Assembly (NCBI GenBank): GCA_017419065.1
Contig: JAFOMB010000143.1
Location: 1-15,149 of the forward strand
Direction: 5' to 3'
From: Erysipelotrichaceae bacterium
GTDB lineage: Bacteria > Bacillota_I > Bacilli_A > Erysipelotrichales > Erysipelotrichaceae
Length of the DNA: 15,149 bases
Shown here: piece after piece, positions 13,626 to 15,149 of the stretch
Numbering within the stretch: position 1 is the first letter of the stretch
Layout: each line of letters starts with the position of its first letter
Made by a program: the position numbers and the translations under genes
The notes under the pieces: generated by a model
Seen by the model: the letters and a program-made list of their open reading frames with translations, nothing else
What the model was told of the DNA's origin: nothing
Databases searched by the model: none

Positions 13626-14483
13626 ATGAGTGAAGAACTGAAATATGTCTCTGTACGCTTTGCGGAGACCAATAAAACATATACATTCTCGACAACGGAA
13701 GACGGTCTGAAGGCCGGAGATGCCGTTGTCGTAGAGACACAGAGAGGTGTCGAATACGCCAAGATCGTATCCGATCCTTTCGGCAAGCCGAATGTCTCCT
13801 TTGAGATCAAGCCGATCTTACGAAGGGCGACAGCGGAAGATGAAAAGCAGTTCCACAGGAACCTGGAAGATGCCAAGAGAGCGAAGACGATCTGCCAGAG
13901 GGAATCCGACAAACTGGAACTCGGTATGAACATCCTCTCCGCGGAATACACCTTAGACCGCTCCAAGATCACCTTTATCTATCTCGCGGATGAAAGAGTT
14001 GACTTCCGGGAACTTCTCAAGGTCCTGGCTTCGATCTTCCACTGCCGTATCGATCTGAGACAGGTCGGTACCCGTGATAAGGCCAAGATGGTCTCGGGGA
14101 TCGGTGTCTGCGGCAGAGAACTCTGCTGTGCCAGATACATGGGAGACTTCGACAGGATCTCCATCAACATGGCCAAGAACCAACTCCTGGCCCTCAATAC
14201 CCAGAAACTCTCCGGACAGTGCGGCAACCTCATGTGCTGTCTGAAATATGAAGATGAAGCCTACAAGGCGATGAGACGGAACCTCCCGAAGATGAACAGC
14301 TTCGTGGAATACGAGGGCAACCGTTACCGCATCACCTCGATGAACGTCATCAACCGTACCTGCAAGCTCGAAAACCAGGAGAACGCCCTCTTCTTAAGTC
14401 TTGAAGATTTAGTCAAGAAGGGTAAGTATCAGAAGGACGCCAAGCTGCAGCCGAAGCAGAAGGAAGAAGATGCCGCAGAATAA
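13626..14483 (+). CDS. ricT: RicT (YaaT), PSP1-domain iron-sulfur protein
   Basis: This 285-residue member of the PSP1 family is, in Bacillus subtilis, part of the RicA-RicF-RicT complex, which carries iron-sulfur clusters and directs RNase Y to particular mRNAs. The PSP1 core covers about 30-120. The cysteine-rich part has C162, C167, C168, C199, C204 and C205 in CGRELCCARY and CGNLMCCLKY, the cluster-binding set. A basic-acidic tail (KQKEEDAAE) ends the chain. GGTGGTGA about eight bases before the ATG is the ribosome site. It follows holB as in Bacillus, while the rsmI start overlaps its last 14 bases. The partner proteins are not encoded here. Confidence 0.94.
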   Translation: MSEELKYVSVRFAETNKTYTFSTTEDGLKAGDAVVVETQRGVEYAKIVSDPFGKPNVSFEIKPILRRATAEDEKQFHRNLEDAKRAKTICQRESDKLELGMNILSAEYTLDRSKITFIYLADERVDFRELLKVLASIFHCRIDLRQVGTRDKAKMVSGIGVCGRELCCARYMGDFDRISINMAKNQLLALNTQKLSGQCGNLMCCLKYEDEAYKAMRRNLPKMNSFVEYEGNRYRITSMNVINRTCKLENQENALFLSLEDLVKKGKYQKDAKLQPKQKEEDAAE

Positions 14484-15149
14484 CAGCGGTACCTGCACCC
14501 TGGTCGTCACCCCGATCGGCAATCTCTCAGAAATATCCGGACGAAGTCTGGATATTTTGCGCTGTGCGGATGTGATCGCCTGTGAGGATACCCGGAACAC
14601 TGTCAAGCTGTTAAGTCATTATGACATCCACACGCATCTGATCACCTATCACAACTTCAATGAGGAAAACTCGGCTGAGGGCATCATCTCTTTACTGAGA
14701 GAAGGCAAGAACATCGCCCTGGTATCGGATGCGGGCTATCCGCTGATCTCCGATCCGGGCTACGTCCTGGTACAGCGTCTCATTGAAGAAGATCTGCCGT
14801 TTACGATCGCCGGTTCCAATAATGCCGCTCTTTCTGCCTTATTGGGATCGGGACTGGATACCACGCACTATCTCTTCTACGGCTTCCTCAACAGTAAGCC
14901 TTCCGCTGCGAAAAAGCAGCTGGAAGAGCTGAAGGACTTCCCGTACACCCTGATCTTCTATGAAGCTCCGCACCGCATCCTGAAGACGCTGGCTCTCATG
15001 AAAGAAGTCTTGGGAGAGAGAAACGCCTGCATCGCCAGGGAACTCTCCAAGGTCCATGAAGAATACATTCGGGGAAGCTTCAGCGAGCTCCTGAAGAAGG
15101 AGGAATATCGCGGGGAGATCGCCCTGGTCGTGGAAGGAAAGAAGAAGGA
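14470..15149 (+). CDS. rsmI: 16S rRNA cytidine-1402 2'-O-methyltransferase RsmI, partial
   Basis: The open frame continues to the window edge, giving 226 residues of an expected 280 or so; the C-terminus is missing. RsmI methylates the ribose of C1402 in the decoding centre using S-adenosylmethionine. Family motifs seen are TPIGNL at 14-19, CEDTRNT at 38-44, SDAGYPLISDPGY (about 90-102) and FYEAPHRI (about 178-185). The glycine-rich loop usually reading PGPSA reads AGSNNAAL here. The ATG lies inside the end of ricT with AAGGA eight bases upstream, so the two are translationally coupled. In Bacillus yabA, yabB and yazA lie between ricT and rsmI; here nothing does. Confidence 0.95.
   Translation, partial: MPQNNSGTCTLVVTPIGNLSEISGRSLDILRCADVIACEDTRNTVKLLSHYDIHTHLITYHNFNEENSAEGIISLLREGKNIALVSDAGYPLISDPGYVLVQRLIEEDLPFTIAGSNNAALSALLGSGLDTTHYLFYGFLNSKPSAAKKQLEELKDFPYTLIFYEAPHRILKTLALMKEVLGERNACIARELSKVHEEYIRGSFSELLKKEEYRGEIALVVEGKKK

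Noticed and set aside
1..15149. A defence island, CRISPR array, prophage or mobile element
   Set aside because: No transposase, integrase, spacer-repeat array, restriction or defence domain is seen; gene content and order are conserved housekeeping.

Overview
The window is an AT/GC-balanced, densely coded stretch of a low-GC-type Gram-positive chromosome (Bacillota). The gene set and order match the origin-proximal region of Bacillus-like genomes: pth-mfd-rqcP-divIC and tmk-holB-ricT-rsmI. The sporulation genes that sit between these in Bacillus (spoVT, yabP, yabQ) are absent. My inference is a non-sporulating or reduced-sporulation lineage, plausibly Erysipelotrichia. That rests on overall protein character, not on a search. 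I see no tRNA, rRNA, CRISPR array, insertion sequence or phage gene.

Layout. Bases 1-42 are the tail of an upstream gene, closed by a clear terminator. A lone alpha/beta hydrolase (134-916, +) follows, with a perfect 16-bp palindrome in its leader. It converges on a PHP-family histidinol-phosphatase-like gene (925-1704, -); the two gene ends share a hairpin terminator that overlaps both 3' ends. A YegP/DUF1508 tandem-repeat protein (1809-2186, -) is next. It is divergent from the first long plus-strand gene run, across a 122-bp intergenic region holding two promoters and three copies of a 9-bp repeat.

From 2309 to the right edge everything is on the plus strand, with overlaps or very short gaps. 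Run A is mnmE, tatD, a membrane-anchored acidic-tail protein, pth, mfd, rqcP and divIC (tRNA modification, DNA/RNA turnover, translation quality control, transcription-coupled repair, division), ending at a terminator at 9850-9877. Run B is an ADP-ribose pyrophosphatase-type NUDIX hydrolase, an alpha-helical TPR-like protein, a QueT-family transporter, an orphan Phd/YefM-like small protein, tmk, holB, ricT and rsmI (cut by the window edge). It covers nucleotide and queuosine-precursor supply, DNA polymerase III clamp loading, RNase Y control and rRNA methylation.

The most interesting signal is not a gene family. Three genes (mnmE, divIC and the Phd-like gene) have a perfect TATAAT exactly six bases before the ATG and no well-placed Shine-Dalgarno sequence. 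That is the geometry expected of leaderless transcripts, while most neighbours have ordinary AGGAGG-type sites. Other points are the CAAGTACCC repeat cluster, the antitoxin-like gene in an essential operon, and lost or changed key residues in HolB, Pth and Tmk. I do not see a clear new multi-gene system; most of the window is conserved housekeeping DNA.
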